Assembly: GCA_020698575.1 (NCBI GenBank)
Contig: CM036252.1
Span: 36,321,659-36,385,658 of the forward strand
Reading direction: 5' to 3'
Length of the DNA: 64,000 nucleotides
DNA from: Bostrychus sinensis
Taxonomy: Eukaryota > Chordata > Actinopteri > Gobiiformes > Eleotridae
Of this stretch, positions 46,331-59,900 are shown piece by piece. Numbering within the stretch: the stretch's first letter is position 1; the number at the start of each line of letters is the position of its first letter. The notes under the pieces are model-generated. The model was not told the origin of the DNA. It was given only the letters and a program-made list of their open reading frames with translations, and made no database searches. Made by a program: the position numbers and the translations under genes.

Positions 46331-47773
46331 TGTCAAAAGAAAAGCGATTGTGATTGGATAAGCTTCAGTAGGCGCCACAAGAATTGTTTTTATTTGCATA
46401 GACGCTTTTATGTCCCGCCTACATCGGAACTTAAAACAATAGGAAAACTGGACTAACTAACTCTGTATTTGAAGTCTGTTCCTCTTTTCTTTTATTTTTT
46501 TATTGGACAAATATTCAAACTAGTGTACAGACCGTATAGAGAGATGAAAAATTGTTGAACAAAGCCAGGGGTGTTACATGCATTCAAACAACTTGTAAGT
46601 TGCGCGTATATTGATAGTTTTCTGTGCTTTTATGTTAGTTAAGTCACTTATAAGTTTGAAATATGAAATAGCATCATTATGGAAGTGTACAAAAAGGTTT
46701 GTGGTTACTGTATTTACATTTGTGAATCTACAATTTTGCCATTATAACCGACAAATTTATAATGAAGAATAAATCTTCTTTAAGTTTATTCCTTTAAATG
46801 CAATGCCTAGACTAAGCTTGTATGTTTTCACTCGTACACTGAAATAGTTTGTAAGCTAATGCCGTGTAGTAACGTTATCTTAGTTGTTGCAGTAGATAAC
46901 CAGTAGAGGGAGACACAGGCCGACAGATGCTGAGCGAGTTTTTGTTTATTTGTTTATTTGTTTATGATTTTGTTTTTATTGATTTATCGCTTTATTTATT
47001 TTTTTATTAAAATGAAGACAGCAAAATAAGCATAAAATTAACAAATCAAAACACGCTGCCATAAATAAAAACGTAAAGTGCCAGGAATTTTTCAGTAATA
47101 AAAAAAAAAAAAAATAGCAAAGTCAAATTACATACACAAATAAATTCTAGAAAGTAATAATATTAACAGAAAATAAATGAATTAACAATAACAAAAAAAT
47201 CAAAGCTGAGCTCGTACGTAAGTGATCATGGTAAATTACATATCAAAACAAATTTTTTACAAACACCTAATGTTTTTATCACTTTCTTATTGTCTGAAGA
47301 GGCAATGGACCTAAGATACAGTTCACAGTTTGTTTGTTGTTTGTTTGTTTTGTTTTGTTTTGTTTTGTTTTTTTGTTTTGTTTTTTGGAAAGCAAATAGC
47401 TTTTGATTTGTAAATTTACATCTGTGGATATAAAACTTAGCCAGAATAAGCAAGAGGTTAGTAACAAAAGCTGTCTTCATTCTTCCTTTCATGTGAAAAA
47501 AATAAAAATAAAAATTACATATTCATAACACAAATTAAAATGTATCTGCAGCTTATTGAGAGAAAAAGTAAGAGGTGAGCTTGAAACATTTGCATGATCA
47601 CATTACATTCTGTTCCTTATTCATACATACTACCTACATCTAGACTGTGTCAAAATTTCTCAGCAGCATATATTTAGGGAAAATCACTCCAAAATTTAGA
47701 CCCAAAAAAACCCAAATACCAAACCAAAATATAAATACATAAGGTTGGAGTATGCTGACAAGCATTCAAAAAT
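46331..47773. other. AT-rich spacer
   Basis: Simple A/T-rich tracts, including a (TTTTG)n run at about 47345-47385. No gene or RNA gene is seen. Confidence 0.45.
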
Positions 47774-48400
47774 ACACTGCTCAAAAAAAAAAGGGGGGAT
47801 AAAATCAAAGTAGATACTGTATGTACACTTGTATGGACAGGGCAATGTGTTAAGAAATGGAAATGAAAACTATCACTTACTGAGGGCTGAATTCAAAGAC
47901 ACCCCAAAAATCAAAGTGAAATAACAATGACATAGTTTAGTCCATCTTGCTGAAATTTCTTTGCAGCAACCTTAAAAATGGCACTCAGTAATTTTTATGG
48001 CCCCCACTTGCTTGCATGCAGGCTTGACAACTCTGGGGCAGTTCCTAATGAGATGACGGATGGTGTCCTGGGGCATCTCCTTCCAGATCTCAACCAGGGC
48101 ATCACTGAGGTCCTGGAGGTTCTGAGGTGCAACCTAGTGTTGTGAGATGGTCTTAAACATGTCCCAAAGGTGGTGTTCTGGATTTTGGTCAGGTGAGCCT
48201 GGGGGCCATTCAAAGGTACCAATTTCTTCATCCTCCAGGAACTGCCTATATACTCTCTCAACATGAGGCCGGGCATTGAGGGACACCAGAAAGAACCAAG
48301 GGCCCACTGCACCAGCGTACGGTCTGACAATGAGTTTGAGGATTTCATCAGAAGAACGTTCTCCATGGCTATTCCAAACCCTTCCACTCCATTTTCCCAA
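47774..48400 (-). pseudogene. Truncated Tc1-like transposon with transposase remnant
   Basis: It starts at ACACTGCTCAAAAAAA, the known terminal inverted repeat of a fish Tc1 family. The - strand reads NARPHVERVYRQFLEDEEIG, EWPPGSPDQNP and HLWDMF, the second and third catalytic regions of the DDE domain, with frameshifts. The 5' half is missing and there is no matching right end. Confidence 0.8.
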
Positions 48401-48939
48401 ACATTTCCAAAATACAGAACTAATTTTATAAACTCAGTATATTTTTCTGGCATTTTTTAAGTTTGTTTACACTATTACTGGATAATTCTTTCTTATATAT
48501 AGGAGAAAAGAAAATACTTTTTTTCCTTTATAATAAATTAGTTTAGACCTAGTCCTTTTAGTAAGATCACTTTAGTTCATGTCCATTTTATCTTGTACAT
48601 GTAATACTTTATAACATTTTATTTGGTTCGCCAATAAATTCTTATCAAAGAAAAAATAAATAAATTTTAATTTAACCAAAAAGTGATGAGTTAAAAACTA
48701 AATTTTAGTATGACAGTGATAGCTCTGATTGTTATATAAAAAGTTAGCATTAGCACTGATATAAATGTACTGAGTCCATTTTGAGTTTCACTTATTGCAT
48801 TGAACTACTGGAAATGTCACTTTTTATATTCTAACATTGACTTTATGCTATAAGAAATAGTGATTTTAACAAATAATATTCTGTGCATCATATATCAAAC
48901 AAAACAAAGTGTCTGCAAAAATGTATACCAAACAATGAA

Positions 48940-50949
48940 AAGTCCTTTATTGCCATCAGAACATGAGAGACAAAAATCTGACAAAGAGTGAGGAGTCGAC
49001 TGTACAACTAGCATCCGCACATCGCTCGCTCGCACCCACACACACGCACTCTTTCCAACGGGACAGAGGGGATACAGAGGGTCACACAATGAGGTATAAA
49101 GGTCAACGGGCCTGCACTCACACATGCAACTCAAACCCAGGTACAAAACAAGTGCCCTTTCGAACAACACAAGTGAGCAGAAATGTAGAACAGCAGCATC
49201 TAGGTCATCTTCATTCAACCACCACACTTCCAGTTTGAAAACCTTTGGTCACGTGGACACGCTGGCTTGCCATGCAAAAAAAAAAACAAAAAACAAAAAA
49301 ACAAACAAACAAAAACATTAGGTCCCTTTCCTGACTTATAGCAGATGAGCGGTTGAAGTGGGGGGAACACAAATTTTAAAGTTAGTTGGACATTCAGTGT
49401 GTACATTAGCAGCAGTTCTAGTAGTGAATGGGACAATGGCTTTAGTTTAATAATAAGACCGTTTCCTCATGCACAGGACAGGCACCACCGAATACTTTTT
49501 GTTACCTAAATGCCATGCAGGTTAGAAAAATAGACTGCACGAGACAGAGAAATCAAAAGTTCATCTCCAGAGAAAAGGTTGATTTCATTTGGATTTTATT
49601 ATTATTTTCTAAAGATGTGGAAATAGCAACAAAAGAAAAAAATATAACTTGAGAGCGGTAACCAAGACAACAACATGAGCAGAGAGCCATTGAGGTTTTT
49701 TTTTTTTTTTTCAAAGTCCCTCTCCATTCGAACCCAGACTGTCAGGTACAAGACAGAAGTCCTTGGTCACACGTTTTTAACACTCGGAGTGATTTTTTTT
49801 TTTCCCCCCGCGTGTGTACCTTTAAGAATGGGCCTGTGTGTGTCGTTTGGCTCTCGTTTTGAAGCTGTCCCACAGTCTCTGGGCCTTTCCTTTCACCCCT
49901 TTGTGAGCAGCACCCGTCCAAGAACGGTGGCCTGCTGCTGTAGTGGTTTTGTTTTGTTTAATTCAAGACACTTGTGTGGCTGGAAGCTGGCACCACTGCT
50001 GCCTCCTCCGACACTGAGAAGAGGCACGCTTAATTCTAGAGATTCTAGAGATCAGGTAATTTTTGAGTTTGAGCCTGTCCTGTTTACAAGGGGTGCCGCT
50101 CTGGACCCTCTGTAGTCTTAGTAATAGTTTGCGTCAACAGCCCAAGCCTTTTATTTGTTACCAATTGTCACCTCTCGATTTTCTTATCCAAATCTCACAC
50201 GCAAATGCACAAAAGATACCCCCAAAAGCGCCTAAATTTTCAGATTTTGGCACCTCTTTTTCGTCACCTTGGCCAGCCACTCCCTCCGCTCCTGTATCCT
50301 CTCTCATCTATTCTTTTTCTCTCCGTAAAACAAAACAAAAAAACCTGGAAGAACAACCTCTCCCTCTCAGGAAACAATAACAAACTTAATGAAGAATGTT
50401 TTTTTTTAATATATCTTTTTTTTTTTCAAATTCAAGGCACAATGTCTTAATATTCCAATCTCCCAGGTTCAGTGTGCGTCACATACGGACCGTCTGCTCG
50501 TGCGCCACTCCCTACAGCTTACACCTCTCAATACTGTAACACTGTTCGGTTGAGAGAGCGACTGCCAAGAGTCAAAACCAGTGATAAACAATGAACAAAA
50601 TGAACAAAAATAAAGACACAAATAAAGATTTTCTTAAACAAAAACGTCTTGTCCTGTTTCTCGTGTTTCAGTATTTCGAAATCAAGTCATATCCAACAGC
50701 TCTTTTTTGGCAAGCTAGTTGTTTTTTTTTTTTTAAATAAGCACTAAGTACTGATAGATAGGATAGCATACACCGTGTGGTTTTAAGTAGATGCGTTTGT
50801 CGTTTTTTTGTACTTTTTCACTCTCATAGTATGGATTCAGGTATTTTGTCTCATCTGTTTAAGGTTTAAGTTAATGCAAGCAGGGACAGAGTTTGCCATG
50901 GAGTCTTGCTCTAGACTTAGGTTTGTGAGAGGCGGGCGGGCCGCTTGTT
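48940..50949 (-). other. 3'UTR of fxr2
   Basis: About 2 kb follows the stop codon on the - strand. It runs to an AATAAA (the - strand reading of TTTATT at 48946-48951), a plausible cleavage region. It has several T/A tracts and no ORF of interest. Confidence 0.55.
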
Positions 50950-53900
50950 TTAAGAGACCCCGTTGACCAGGGTCATGGCAGCGTCGCTGGCTGCGTTCAT
51001 GCCTTTGCTGGGGGAGCGCTTAGAGGGCGTCCGCTCGTCCATCTTGGAGCTAGTCCCGTTCTCCTGGAGCAAACAAACACAAAAGGAGATCAGATTTCAA
51101 CAAGTGCAACATTATCATCAATAAGAGTGTGGCTAGAGGTGTGTATTAATCAAACTTGATTAAAGCTTCAATTATGGCTCTTACAGATATAAAAAAAACA
51201 ACATAATAATAATTAGAAAAATAAACAACAGGCACACTTCCTCTGCCTCTCCCACAACAACTGGTGTGATTGTCAGTGACCTTTTAAAAGATGGCAGGAA
51301 GAAAGAGCAGCGACAGTAGCACTTGGTGACCACAGAAGACGAGGCAGAACAAAGTCTATTGTTTGAGAGCAGTTTGGGCTTGAGGAGGCAAATGTGGAGC
51401 GTGTTTTAACTCAGACAGTTATAGACCTACGCTAACCCGCTGCTATGGGGTAAAAGCCAAGGTAAAATGAGAGAGAGCACCCTTGTGTTGTAGATAACGG
51501 ACTACTGTTTTATTGTCTTTATCCAAAACCTTTAACGGTTCACAGGCTGCATGGTCTGTCTCTGTCATTGAATGGATCTACCCTTCGCTCACGTCACATC
51601 ATCCGCACACTTGCAGGGACCACAACGCAAGTCCACAGCAGTGGCCCTATTAATATCAGCTGAGCATTCAAACAAACTCATTCGTCACATATGACTGTGT
51701 GGAGTGCGTCGGTGTTATTACAACAGGCTACAACACTTATACTACTCTTCATCTACAGGTTATTATTATTATTTCCAGTAATTATTCGGTCATAAAAAAT
51801 TAAACATATTTTCAGTTTATGAATAAATTGGTTAAAATAATCACTTAAGACCAAAATAACCGTTATTAAGATTATTTCCATTATCGAGTAGCCCTAAGTG
51901 TGGCTGAACCATGGATGTATTATAGAACTGGGTAGTGAATGATGTCACGACCGCCGGTGTTTTCAATGGCCGTGCTCATTGGTGCATGACGCCAAAAAAA
52001 GTTTTTTACTTCTGCGTTGTCCGGCCCATAGAGTAGGCGCACTGCGGCCCTCAAGCAAGCGCAGCCGCTTATGTTTCGCATACCACATGACCCCACATGG
52101 CTCTGAACAATGGGCACAATGAAGGGCTAGAGCGGAGACGTCACAAACCATAAAAAGTTACTTTTTAGCCAAATTAAAGATTTCAAAAATGGTAAATGTC
52201 CATGGTGTGAAAATCGATAATAAACACTACAAAATCCATTTTGGAAGTTATAGGTGTCCTGTCAGCCAAACACCAGGTGTTTCTTTTTACAGTTACTTTT
52301 TTGGGGGATTTTTCACTGCATTTCCACAGAGCAGCCACTAATAAAATTGGCATCAGGAGAGAGGGGGCAGTGCCCTGGTCCAGGTCTTATTATACATCCA
52401 TGGGCTGAACATGACTTTACCTTTGGCTCGGGTCCAGTGTGGTTCTCTTTTTGGGGTAGGTTCTGTCTGCTCTGGGACTCAGCACGAGATATGTAGTCAG
52501 CAACTGTCACTGGAAACATATGGGTACAGGATGTTAACTGCTGTGAACATGCACATCTTCTGTCTCTAAGAACTAATCTTGAATACCAGGTTCCTATGTC
52601 AGCATCAGCTGACTCTGTGTTTACACATTGTACACAAGGGCTGTACAATGTAACATGACTCTTTTCACATGGCCAGTTAGCCAGCCTTAATAATAATATA
52701 AGTTACAATGATGGTTTGGTTATTATAAATGATTATTCCCGTTTTTACATTAAATCATCAGAAGAAGATCAGGAAGGACCTTCTATATCAAATGTATACT
52801 GAATACAAATCACTGCATGCAAGGTAATTAGCTGTGGTGACCCTGATTAGGGAAAAGCTGAAAAAAAAAAAAAGATGCACTGCAGTGTCAAACAATATCG
52901 TAATGGTATCCTGGTTTTCTATGATAAAATAATGCCCTTTATTAATGTTCTATGTTGTTCAAAGGAACTTCCTCTGTGCCAGTGAAGTCAGTACTGGCAG
53001 GCACAGTAAAGTTAAACTGTACAGATTGTAATTGATGTGTCTCAGCTAGCGGTTGTTAATTTCATTCACATCATTTTTACATTGTTTTCTATTTGTACAA
53101 AGTGAACATGTTTCTTGATAAATAAAATGAAAACATACCCTCAGCTGGCTGTCTGTCTCGACTGGTCGAACCTCCCTCGGGCCGGTTGCCACGGTTACGG
53201 CGACGACGGCTTCGGTTGCGGCGCTGAGGTCTGGCTTCCTCATCTTACAGTGAAATGACAAAATATAGGTCAGCTCATGCCCTCTAGATCAATGGACCAT
53301 ACACTTAATTTTATCGCAGTCAGAAAAAGTGAAAGCCACAGCAGCAGTGGAGTTTGTATTAATCAAATAGCAGCTGGTTTATTACCTAGCCCGTTCTCGT
53401 TGGGGCCGGCCTGACTGTCCGACTCGGCTGCATCCATCACGCTGGGCTCCTGGTCGTTGCGGCGGCGTCTGGAGCGTCTGCGCCTCTCTCCCATCCCTTC
53501 GTTCAAGTCTCCATCAGCCAGCTCACCCTCTCCCTCTAGCAGAGAGTATGGGTTACTGTCTGGGTCCCTCAGTACTGCAAGGACACAGACTAATCAATGT
53601 AGCGCTCATTTATAACTGCACATACATACATAGTTAGTCATAGGAGAAATATAGACATTTTTGTTTCAAATAATACCAAGCCGCAAAGGCAAGTGTGCCA
53701 AAAACATAAGATTCCCAGGATAGAGCCGTGAGGGACACCATGAGTGAAATATTTATTATTAATATTTCTTATCGTATTAAAGACTAAAACTGAACCTATT
53801 ACCTCTAGGTCAGTGTTCAGCTATAGACTGGGGCTGCATGATATGGGAAAAACATGCAATATTCGATACATATGTTGAATATTGCAATAACAATATTATT

Positions 53901-56900
53901 CCAATATTTTAAAAATAGGGCCTACTATTCTCAAATCAAAAATATAATTACCTCTAAAACTGGCCTTTTTATACATTTTTATTTATTTAAAAGACATTTT
54001 CATTTAAGACTCTGGTAGGAAAGTTATTCTGACTGTGTAAATCGCTGTCAGACAGAAGACCATAGCATTATCCATAAATTTAGATTATTGCAATACAGAT
54101 ATTGCTTTTGCTGATATTGCGATAATGGTAAATTTCCAATATATTGTGCAGCTATTATAGAACAATATAATACTGCAATTATGTCTACTAAATTAAAATC
54201 ATTTACCACTTTCTAGGGATCCAGGCATTCATTAAATGTTCATTAAATTATACAGAATATAACACTATGCGAGTGTCCTGAACTGGAGACCCTTATGTGA
54301 ACATGCGATTGGCCTAACCTTACATTATGCTCTAGAAAAAACAACATAACACAAGTGTTTACCTGAGCTGATGGAGTTGGAAGGCTTGGACACTGGCCCT
54401 CCGCGCCCCCGTCCTGAACTGGAGCCTCTGCCCCTGCCACCCCGTCTGGAGCCTCTCTCCTCACCACCGAGGCCCCGGGGCCGCTGGTCTCTGTCCATAA
54501 CATCCTCTGACTCAGAAGCATTAGATAGTTCAGAATTTGTGCCTAGATGAGATGAATACCAAAGACCAATTCAATATTTTGGTCAAACTAGTGTTCGTAA
54601 ATACGGATTAGCAAATTAGCATGCTCTGTATGTGATTTCAGTGTAGGGCAGTTCTCTCTATGGAGGTGAATAATAAAAATCCATGTAATGATGTTTTTAC
54701 GCACCATATCCAGAGTACTGGCTGTTGGAAGTGCGGCGCCCCCTGCCTCTGCCTCCGTAAGTACGGGAGGTGTGCAGGGAGTTGCTGCTTTCGTCGGTCA
54801 GGTATCCCTTCTCTCTGTCACCTCCGGGACCACTGTTTCTGCCGCCGGGAGGGGCTCTGTAACCCACACCGATCTGACGGAGCTGTTCATCGATCTGCAG
54901 GCGTTCAAGACGCAGCTGCTCCACTTCCTACAAGAAAAGACACAAAAACAATATAAAAGAAAAGAATGGTAATGAGTTTCCAGGCTTTCATTATTTTTAT
55001 ATATATATGCCATTTAGTATCTTTTTAAACCATTATAGGAACGTTTCCAAATTTACTGAAGCTATAAAGAAACAGGTGAAGAGACTAGCAGAGTGCGGCT
55101 GTGTTGTGCTCTTTTGAACAGAATCAGAGTAAAAATGCTTTTTACATTTTGTATAAGGCAATTTTACTACAAAATGAATAATAGCTGTGCAGAATCAGTA
55201 GAAACAGAGCTGTAAACTAATTTTTGGATGATGGAATAACAGTAGACTGGATAAAGAGGGCTTGTAGAAACTCAGCACCAGGGAGTACAGGATTACTTAA
55301 ACAGACGTGAATGAAAAATCACAACTCCACGTATATTTTTTTTATGAGGGAACAGCATTATAACATGGGAGGAAGTTGATTTTGCAGAATATATAGCCCT
55401 TTTAGGAGAGTTTATCCACAAGAATGTAGAGTTATGGTGGTATTTTCTAACTTCATATTTATAAATACTTATTTTGTCCTCTTTAACTATACTAAAACAG
55501 CTAAAGCAGGAGTCACCAACAAGGTGCCTGCGAGCACCAGGTTGCCCTTATGGAGCTTGAGAGGCTTGCGAGGGATATTTATAAATAGTGACTAGTGCAG
55601 TGTTTTAGTCATAATTTTTTTTTAACTTGTTTTCATGTTTAATTACAAGTTTATTTTTTATAAACATTATTATTAATGCAAAGCAAAAAAATCATACAAT
55701 CCTAGTGTCATTTGAAAGGCATGTCAAGACTTTAATATAGAGGATTATTTTGCACGAGTAGCCCTCAGTACAAATTTTCATCTTTTGGGTAGCCCTCTAA
55801 CCCAGAAAGGTTGGAGAGCCCTGAGCTAAAGGATTGCATTTGTAACCTCTTAGAAGAGTGATTTACTCATAAAGCATATGGTCACAGCACTGCACTGACA
55901 GCAGTTTTGATCTCAGCTTCTCACCTCACCAGAGACAGCTGCCTCCAATAACGACAGCTGCAGCTCATGGGAGGGGGCTCAGGGCAGCGTGAAGGAAGTG
56001 TAGGGGGAGGTCTGAGGATATTTATGGAAGCCTCTGGTCCTGATAGCTGGTAATCTAAACTCAGGAATCTACCCCCATCCTACAAAAAGGGGCTATTTAT
56101 AAAAGCACATGAGGTAAGGGCAAAATGAGGCACCCTCAGCAGCTCTGCTCATGGAAGGAGACAGGTGAACAGTGTGAAAAAAAAAAAAACACCAGTGGCC
56201 CTAAACATCCTCCTGAGAAAATGTTCCAATACTTAGAATTTTATTGGCAGTAAAAGTCCAATGTAATGTTACACATGAAGTGAAAATTTCTCTAGGTCTG
56301 ATGTAAATGGAGAGAGATGGTGCCCTCCTCTGGTGAAGCAGACACTGACCTGGAGATAGGACACGTGGTACTCCAACAGAGCCTGAGCATTACTGATGTT
56401 CTCTTTAGTCCCCACGAACACAAAAGGAACCATGCCCTGGTGAGAAAACACATCAACATGTTTACCACTTTATTTAAGACACTCAAGTGTGTGTAGTGCA
56501 GTAGAGTGCTTTGTCTTGTGACCAAAAACATTGCTATAATTGCACAAAGAACATCTTGCATTACAGGTGCACTACACAGATCTTTTAAGCATCTGAACAC
56601 GTCTGACTGTAATTACCTCAGCCTTATTAAAGACCATGTGAATGCTTTCAAAATACTTATTCCTTGTTCTCTTTTCTTTCTGCTTTTTTGCTATTTCTGT
56701 GTAAATATATATGTAGATAGTGCTGCATTAACCACAGGAAATAAACTTGAAACATTCTACTAATGTATGCCTCTTCTCAGACTACGTACTATACAGCTCA
56801 AACTGCTCTTTTCATTGTATCAATTGTTTGCATCCCCGTTTTGAATGTGGCTGAACTGTGCTGTACTGACCTGCCTCATACCACTCAGAGGAATCAAGGC

Positions 56901-59900
56901 TCTATAAACCAGTTTTTACATTATTTTGTTCTATCTGCCATCTTGACTGACATGTACAGTGCAAGGGATGAAAACAGTGACAAAGCAAGCAGAACAAAAG
57001 TATGCCAGAGCACACAGCACATGGGACATCTACATGCCACTGTGGATAAAAAGCTTTTGAAGGAAGGGGGTAGAGTAGAGGAAAATGGGAGGGGGTACAT
57101 CTGTTCACAGGGAAGTGGGAGGCCATCCGAGCGGTCCATTCACCTGTTCGCTGCCTACCTCCTCTCGGGGAAGCTTTTTGTCGTTGTCCCCCTCGATCCT
57201 GACGCGCACCACGCCGGACTTGTCCACAATCTCCTGGATGACTTTGCCGTTTTTGCCAATGACTTTGCCTAAATATGATTGAAAAATTAATTCATATAAG
57301 AAATGAAAAATAAAAATAGTTTGGGAATACTGGACTGGTCACTCACCGACGAGGTTCCTGGGAACCTGAAAGTAGTCTTCTTTGAACTCAAGGTATTCTC
57401 GGGCCTGTTTCACTGCCTCTGGGGTCTGGTGAAAAACAAAAAAGGACCATTCTGTCTTAAAAATCCTGTTACCTTTATTTTTTTATGTCTAAAAGCTTAT
57501 GCTCAATATTTTGAAATGACCAAAAATAAAAAACATGAGCCAATCTGTTCACACACATTAAAGACCAACAAAAAAGTCAAACTCACAACACAAGCACTAT
57601 AATAAAGACTTTTTAAAAGTTTTAAAGTTCAGATGCTTTTGAGGCTCCTTCAGACCTGACACTAAAATCTGAATAGAGTACATGTGGCCAGCCTTAATGC
57701 ATAGTGTGAATGTTTCCTGAAAGGTCAAATTTAGTTGTGGCCTTTAGTTGTCTTATCTTTGGAAAGGTGGGTACTGTATATAACGTTGCTACCCTTAGGA
57801 TACCTTCTATACCACTAAAAAAGGCCTATACATGGGAGCAGGACCCTGTTGTATTAAAGTTGTAATTATAAATTAGCAGCACACCAATCAAGAAAATGTA
57901 CAGTAACAACATAGTTCAAATGCAGATTTTAATTGACTACACCAGTTCAATTGTAGAGAAGTGAATAGAATCCTTCCCATTCAAATCAAAACTCAAATCT
58001 ACTTCGACTTGGTAGGTGAAGTGAGTTCGTAAGAACTAATTGCATGATACACTCAGGAGGATATATAAAAACAAGATGCGAATAAAAGTGTCAAAGTGGC
58101 CAAAATGTGACAAGAAAACTATGGTGACAAATCGCAATGCAAGGTCTGAATGAGGGCTTACTTCCATGTTTTCTGTCCAGCAACAGCTCATCATACTAAC
58201 TAGAAGCTTCTTGACTTTTTGGTAAAATACAAAATGCTCTCTATTTGTATTGTAGAAGGGCACAGTGTTTTCATCCTTTGTTTCTAGAGAGGTCACTGTC
58301 TCTTGAGCATACCTCTCCGTAGATCCTAAAAGTGCAGCTCTCCTCTTCTAGTTCAATCGCTGTGACTCCTGGTACCTTCCTGGCCTGTTGGATATTGGCG
58401 CCGTGGGAGCCGATGGCCAGTCCCATCAGGTCCTCCCTGACCCTCACTTCCTCCTGGTATGCAGACGCTAGCTGCTTACTGGTCTGAAAACACACATCAA
58501 TGTTAGCCTATGTAAGAAATTCTGCAAATAGTTTTCCAGTATAGGCAGTGTGTATGTGTATGCATGTGTGCACAAACCTCTAAATGTTTAGTGGCCTCTT
58601 CGTTTCTGGACATTAACATGAGTTTGGTTCGGATGCTGCGGAAATGCATGTCGCTCAGAAGGGTTGCACGCTTCGCTGTGGTTTCATTTGTTGACTGTGG
58701 AGAAAACACAAAATAAAAAAGTAGTCCAAAAAAACAACAACATAAAAGCTCATTTCCTCACATTTCCTCAATCAACTTCCTAGTACATTTTTGGGTAGCA
58801 TACTTTGTCCCTGTAGGAAAATTTGTTTTCTACCTAGCTGGAGGATTAGCCTTCTGTGTATGTTTTAGGTTGATGGGGAAAATCTGGACTCCAGACAGAT
58901 TTGAACCCGCAACCATATTGCTTTGAGGTGAGAGTGCTAACCACTTTGCCACCACACAGAAGCAAATTAATTGATAGTTACTGTGGACAGGTATTGAGTC
59001 ATTTGCACTGTCCCCAATGAATGAATGAATGAATGAATAAATAGATGAGCAAGCAGGTCAAAAGCTTACCAGTAAAACATTTTCATAATTTCATTAAAAT
59101 CCTACATAAGTGTAGAGGACATCCTAAGGTCTACATTGTACCATTCCTAATTTCAGGAAAAAACTCCTAAAAAACCCAGCAGTAGGGGTGGGGGTGAGAG
59201 AAACCTTATGGAGGCCACATAGAAGGAGAGGTCCTCTCCCAGGACAGACAGGCTATAAATGTGTCTAGGACTGTTAGTCCATTAGCTCATCTATAGTATC
59301 ATAGTTCAGGTCTGTAAGGATGCAGCTGGTGGGCTTTGTGATCAATAAAGTGTCTTCATCCATCCATTTTCTTCTGCTTATCCAGGGCTGGGTCACGAGT
59401 CACTAAATCTATCTAATCTAATACAGTATACTATTAGGTTATTTCGGATAGTATCTCTTAAAGTGTAGTGTAGAGGATACTATATAAAAAAATAAACCAA
59501 GAAAAGTAAACAATGTCCGTGACATGAGCTTTTCAAGTCATTAATTTCCTCATATAGAACTGCATCATAAATTAATGTTGTGAGGCATGTCCTACTTACC
59601 AGCACAATGAGTTCGTGTGTTTGGGCACTGTAGAAGATGCAGTTGGCGCCGATTGCTTTCCTGAAGTCTTTGTGAATGCTGTCATTTGCACAGCTGTGAA
59701 TATAACAACAATCCACAGGAGAGTCAGCTGGGTCATTCAGTCAGAAGCAGCAATACAACTTGTGAGATGAGGGAAAAAAGGGACTACTGGTTAACTCACA
59801 TCTCTCGTAGGTCTTCCGGTACAGGGATGGGGACCTTGTGGAAGGAGTTTTTAGACGAAGGGCTGTTGGGGTTCATTGGCCTGATGCGCTCCGATGTGAC

